A DNA stretch of 9,740 nt from JAVBMJ01 sp031552535. GTDB taxonomy: Bacteria; Bacteroidota; Bacteroidia; Bacteroidales; Rikenellaceae. A program made the translations under genes and the position numbers. Shown piece by piece: positions 7,134 to 9,740 of this stretch; position 1 is the stretch's first letter; each line of letters begins with the position of its first letter. The notes below the pieces were generated by a model that was given only the letters and a program-made list of their open reading frames with translations, did not search any database and had not been told where the DNA came from. Location: positions 1 through 9,740 of the forward strand of contig JAVBMJ010000085.1 of assembly GCA_031552535.1 (NCBI GenBank), written 5' to 3'.

Positions 7134-8465
7134 ATGAAACTTTGGCAGAAAGATACCCAGGTCGACAAAATGGTGGAAGCGTTCACCGTGGGGCGCGACC
7201 GTGAAATGGATATGGCCCTGGCCCGTGCCGACGTGGTGGGGTCGCTGGCCCACACCCGGATGCTGGAAACGATAGGTTTGTTGACAGGCGGAGAGCTTGA
7301 GCAGGTGCAGCGTGAATTAAAAGTGATCGCCGGCGAGATAGAGCGGGGCGAGTTCACTATCGAGGAGGGAGTCGAGGATATCCACTCGCAGGTGGAACTG
7401 CTGCTGACGCGGCGCATAGGCGACGTGGGCAAAAAAATACACAGCGGGCGTTCGCGCAACGACCAGGTGCTGGTCGACCTGAGGCTCTACCTGCGCAGCG
7501 AGATACGGGACCTGGCCGGGGAGATAAAGGCGCTGTTCGATATTTTGCAGCGCAAGTCCGAGGAGTTGCGGGGGGTGCTGATGCCGGGGTATACCCACAT
7601 GCAGGTTGCCATGCCCTCGTCGTTCGGTCTGTGGCTGGGGGCTTATGCCGAGTCGCTGGCCGACGACGTGCAGTCGCTGGTGGCGGCATACAGGGTGTGC
7701 AACCGCAATCCGCTGGGCTCCGCCGCCGGTTACGGTTCGTCGTTCCCGCTCGACAGGGAGATGACCACGCGCCTTATGGGCTTCGAGTCGATGGACTATA
7801 ACGCCGTTTACGCCCAGATGGGACGCGGCAAAACCGAGCGGCTCGTGGCGCAGGCCCTCGCAGGGGTGGCGGCTACCGTGGGCAGGCTGGCGATGGACAA
7901 CACTCTGTTCCTTTGCCAGAACTTCGGATTTATATCGTATCCGGCGCAACTTACCACCGGATCGAGCATCATGCCGCACAAGAAGAACCCTGATGTGTGG
8001 GAGATCATCCGCGGCCGGTGCAACCTCATACAGGCTCTGCCCGGACAGATCGCTATGCTGACGACCAACCTTCCGGTGGGGTACCATCGCGACTTGCAAC
8101 TGCTGAAGGAAGTGCTTTTTCCGGCGCTGGAGCAGATGCGCGAAGTGTTGGAGATGGCGGGATTTATGCTGGAACACCTCGATGTGAACCGCGAGATATT
8201 GAACGATCCGCGCTACGATTACCTATTCAGCGTCGAGGAGGTCAACCGCCTGGTGCTGGAGGGCGTGCCTTTCCGCGAGGCATACCGCAGGGTCGGAATG
8301 GATATCGAGCACGGTAACTTCACCCCCGACAGAACAGTGCGCCACACGCATGCGGGAAGCGTGGGCAACCTTTGTACCGGACAGATAGCCGCCCTGATGG
8401 ATGATGTTATGGCTTCTTTCCGCTTCGGGGAAGCTGTCGGAGCCGAGGAGGAGTTGTTGCGTTGA
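7134..8465 (+). CDS. argH: Argininosuccinate lyase
   Basis: A 443-residue enzyme that cleaves argininosuccinate to arginine and fumarate, the last step of arginine synthesis. Fumarase/aspartase-superfamily hallmarks are present: KIHSGRSRNDQV (101-112), PGYTHMQ (151-157) with catalytic H155, RNPLGSAAGYGSSFPLDR (191-208), and the signature loop GSSIMPHKKNPD (276-287) carrying the catalytic serine. The sequence after GYTH is MQVAMPSSFG rather than the LQRAQP of many bacterial ArgH proteins, a variant I associate with Bacteroidetes homologues. The length is normal for that group and the protein looks intact. It lies 80 bases after the M20 deacylase gene and 12 bases before the peptidase gene, in one orientation. 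Other arg genes (argG, argC, argB, argD, transcarbamylase) are not in the window. Confidence 0.96.
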   Translation: MKLWQKDTQVDKMVEAFTVGRDREMDMALARADVVGSLAHTRMLETIGLLTGGELEQVQRELKVIAGEIERGEFTIEEGVEDIHSQVELLLTRRIGDVGKKIHSGRSRNDQVLVDLRLYLRSEIRDLAGEIKALFDILQRKSEELRGVLMPGYTHMQVAMPSSFGLWLGAYAESLADDVQSLVAAYRVCNRNPLGSAAGYGSSFPLDREMTTRLMGFESMDYNAVYAQMGRGKTERLVAQALAGVAATVGRLAMDNTLFLCQNFGFISYPAQLTTGSSIMPHKKNPDVWEIIRGRCNLIQALPGQIAMLTTNLPVGYHRDLQLLKEVLFPALEQMREVLEMAGFMLEHLDVNREILNDPRYDYLFSVEEVNRLVLEGVPFREAYRRVGMDIEHGNFTPDRTVRHTHAGSVGNLCTGQIAALMDDVMASFRFGEAVGAEEELLR

Positions 8466-8477
8466 AAATTTGCTCCA

Positions 8478-9269
8478 TTGAAAGGATTGCAGGGAAAGAA
8501 ACCTCAAACGCCACGGACCGGTGTCCGGGCGGCAATCGAGGAGGTCGACCATCTCCGTTTGGGAAAAGTGAAGGTGGTTCACAGCCCCGCTGCGGCGCGT
8601 ATATCAATATCGGTGCGGCGCGATGGCGAAGTGAGGTTGACGCTGCCGCGCGGTGTGGGGCGCGACAAGGGACTGGTGTTTCTTGACGATAAGATTCAAT
8701 GGGTGGAGAGGGCCAGGGCGCGTGTGGAGGCGAGAGGGCACGTACCGTGTACTATCGGCGAGCAATTTTCGACCCGGACCCACCGTTTGCGCATGACGGT
8801 GATGACGCGTGAAGATATCATGGTGACTATCAGGCGTCTTTCGGCGGAGGGAGAGAGATATGAAGGAGAAATAGAAGTATGTTATCCTGCTGGGATGGAG
8901 GCGGGCGATATGAGGTTACAGGAGATGATCCGCAAGGCTGTGGAGAGTGTATGGCGGTGGGAAGCGCAGACGATGTTGCCTTCGATGGTGGAACGTATCG
9001 CTGCGGCGACGGGGCTGAGTTATGGAGCGGTGACGGTGCGCAATTCTAAAAGCCGTTGGGGAAGCTGCTCTGGCAAAAACGACATATCGCTGAGTCTTCA
9101 TCTGATGCGGCTGCCGGACCATCTGGTGGAATATGTCATTTTGCACGAACTTTGCCATACGGTGCATAAAAATCATTCGCCGCGGTTCCATGCCCTCGTC
9201 GACCGGCATCTCGGAGGGTGCGAAGCGGCGCTTAGAAAAGAGATGCGCACCTACAGCACTTCGTGGTGA
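8478..9269 (+). CDS. YgjP-type zinc metallopeptidase (DUF45/M48-like), TTG start
   Basis: About 263 residues if translation starts at TTG 8478. The N-terminal part has the YgjP-family opening VHSPAAARISISVRRDGEVRLTLPRG (34-59) and the W75 region. The C-terminal catalytic part has SRWGSCSGKNDISLS (192-206) and the zinc motif HELCH (H223, E224, H227), with the likely third ligand H233 in KNHSPRFHALV. These motifs define the YgjP/DUF45 group, which is related to WLM and SprT-like peptidases; the biological substrate is not known. No in-frame ATG precedes the first conserved motif, and the reading frame opens at the argH stop codon, so a TTG start (8478 or 8487) is the best choice; a later TTG after GAGGAGG near 8538 is an alternative. 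It lies 12 bases after argH and is probably co-transcribed. No secretion signal is seen. Confidence 0.85.
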   Translation: MKGLQGKKPQTPRTGVRAAIEEVDHLRLGKVKVVHSPAAARISISVRRDGEVRLTLPRGVGRDKGLVFLDDKIQWVERARARVEARGHVPCTIGEQFSTRTHRLRMTVMTREDIMVTIRRLSAEGERYEGEIEVCYPAGMEAGDMRLQEMIRKAVESVWRWEAQTMLPSMVERIAAATGLSYGAVTVRNSKSRWGSCSGKNDISLSLHLMRLPDHLVEYVILHELCHTVHKNHSPRFHALVDRHLGGCEAALRKEMRTYSTSW

Positions 9270-9296
9270 AAGGTACGGCTGTAGCAAAATAAAGTA

Positions 9297-9455
9297 ATGG
9301 AAAATAATGAACCCAATATATGCCAAGGCCTGGACGGGGACAGCGAAATAAAATCACTGTTGTTTCCATATATTCCATTCTCGGGCGCTGTTGTTCCCGC
9401 TTTCAGCGGGAGCCGTATTGGCGGGAGAATAACCCGGACAAATTTATTTGCATGA
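9297..9455 (+). CDS. Doubtful 52-codon ORF (hypothetical or gene remnant)
   Basis: ATG at 9297 after an A-rich stretch (GCAAAATAAAGTA) opens a 52-codon frame, MENNEPNICQGLDGDSEIKS to NLFA, stopping at TGA 9453-9455. It begins 27 bases after the peptidase gene. The composition is protein-like in the first half, but the second half runs straight through the left side of the inverted-repeat element at 9382-9502, which argues that at least this part is not under protein selection. I recognise no domain. It may be a chance frame or the 5' remnant of a gene disrupted by the repeat element. Confidence 0.25.
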   Translation: MENNEPNICQGLDGDSEIKSLLFPYIPFSGAVVPAFSGSRIGGRITRTNLFA

Positions 9456-9502
9456 GGATTATTCTCCCGCCAATACGATACTCTGTGAGAGAACAGCGAC
9501 CG
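9382..9502. repeat. 121-base nested inverted-repeat element with cloverleaf-like fold
   Basis: The outer arms CGGGCGCTGTT (9382-9392) and AACAGCGACCG (9492-9502) pair at 10 of 11 positions. A perfect 19-bp inner stem pairs 9414-9432 (CGTATTGGCGGGAGAATAA) with 9459-9477. Between outer and inner stems lies one side hairpin on each side: CCCGCT-TTC-AGCGGG (9396-9410) and CTCT-GTG-AGAG (9481-9491). The 26-base apical loop contains a weak CAAAT-TT-ATTTG pairing. Together this draws as a four-way junction. It lies downstream of the peptidase gene with no T-run following, so a plain terminator does not explain it. It could be a non-autonomous mobile repeat, a structured RNA or a recombination site. 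Confidence 0.65.
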
Positions 9503-9539
9503 TGTATCGAAGCAAGGTCAAATGATTAAAGATTTTTGG

Positions 9540-9563
9540 TGTCGCTTTTTGCAAAAAGCGACA
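9540..9563. repeat. 24-bp perfect palindrome
   Basis: TGTCGCTTTTTG (9540-9551) is followed directly by its exact reverse complement CAAAAAGCGACA (9552-9563), with no spacer. It lies between the cloverleaf-like element and the insertion sequence. It could be a protein-binding site, or a terminator-like structure for transcripts from either side (ygjP-type gene from the left, transposase from the right), although no distinct T-tail follows. Confidence 0.7.
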
Positions 9564-9609
9564 GTTCCCTCCCGGCAAAATGAATCGTTAATATACATAA
9601 TATCACTAC

Positions 9610-9740
9610 TGTCCACTAAAAAATTGGACGCTTAAAAGTTAAACAAATTTGGCTCACCGGAGCCATCAGGTTCTTTGAGATAGTTGAGATTCGATTTGTC
9701 GAATAAGTCCCGGATCGGGGTTTTGTCAGTCAGCGATATG
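9610..9740 (-). mobile_element. 3' end of an insertion sequence (IS4-like), cut by the window edge
   Basis: The right edge carries the end of a transposase gene on the minus strand. Its stop codon lies 22 bases inside a short self-complementary tip, GTCCA (9611-9615) and TGGAC (9625-9629), which may mark the terminal inverted repeat. The outer boundary is estimated only from this feature and the sharp change of sequence; target-site duplication cannot be tested because the other end is outside the window. Confidence 0.5.
9632..9740 (-). CDS. C-terminal end of a transposase, partial
   Basis: The minus strand is open from the right edge to the TAA stop at 9634-9632 and encodes 35 residues, including SLTDKTPIRDLFDKS and ending EPNLFNF. 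I associate this tail with C-termini of Bacteroides-type IS4-family DDE transposases, based on the SLTDKTP-RDLF pattern. The catalytic DDE residues would lie outside the window, so activity cannot be judged. It is convergent with the arginine cluster. Confidence 0.6.
   Translation of the reverse strand, partial: ISLTDKTPIRDLFDKSNLNYLKEPDGSGEPNLFNF

Noticed and set aside
7317..8177. 286-codon minus-strand frame inside argH
   Set aside because: Antisense to the most conserved part of argH; H/R/Q-rich shadow with no domain.
9382..9502. tRNA or tmRNA-like gene suggested by the cloverleaf drawing
   Set aside because: Arm lengths (19-bp central stem, 11-bp closing stem) and the lack of T-loop and anticodon features do not fit a tRNA.
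1..9740. CRISPR array, defence island, prophage or biosynthetic gene cluster
   Set aside because: No regularly spaced repeats, Cas, nuclease/toxin, phage structural or synthase genes were found; the coding content is efflux and arginine metabolism with a peptidase and an IS end.

Overview
This window looks like a chromosomal segment of a GC-rich member of the Bacteroidales, probably close to the Rikenellaceae/Alistipes group. The reasons are matches to the Bacteroidetes -7 promoter consensus TAnnTTTG upstream of three transcription units, A/T-rich start regions without Shine-Dalgarno sequences, a Bacteroidetes-style ArgH, GC-rich genes separated by AT-rich gaps, and a Bacteroides-type IS4-like transposase tail at the right edge. 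The genus is an inference; no rRNA or marker gene is present.

Layout. Bases 1-347 hold no gene, only hairpins and a candidate -7 box for a small secreted beta-barrel outer-membrane protein (348-821, +). A 21-bp perfect hairpin (840-883) separates it from a convergent two-gene operon on the minus strand. That operon encodes a periplasmic adaptor (5261-4188) and an RND/HAE1 inner-membrane pump (3946-899). The 241-base gap between adaptor and pump is unusually structured: it has three related copies of a roughly 19-base repeat and two further hairpins. No TolC-like outer-membrane channel is encoded beside the pair.

A divergent promoter region (about 5300-5410) separates the efflux operon from a plus-strand cluster: a YhcH/YjgK/YiaL (DUF386) cupin-like protein (5491-5940), an ArgE-type M20 deacylase (5947-7053), argininosuccinate lyase ArgH (7134-8465) and a YgjP-type zinc metallopeptidase with a TTG start (8478-9269). 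The M20 enzyme and ArgH fit the last steps of the Bacteroidetes arginine route: removal of the acyl group from acylated citrulline, then (after ArgG, not in the window) cleavage of argininosuccinate to arginine and fumarate. The roles of the DUF386 protein and the peptidase in this cluster are unknown.

Bases 9270-9740 hold only a doubtful 52-codon ORF, a 121-base inverted-repeat element that can be drawn as a cloverleaf, a 24-bp perfect palindrome, and the 3' end of an insertion sequence whose transposase runs off the right edge on the minus strand.

No new multi-gene system such as a defence island or biosynthetic cluster is visible. The most unusual signals are non-coding: the adaptor-pump intercistronic repeats, whose two non-Watson-Crick positions become G-U pairs only in the operon's own RNA, and the cloverleaf element at 9382-9502.
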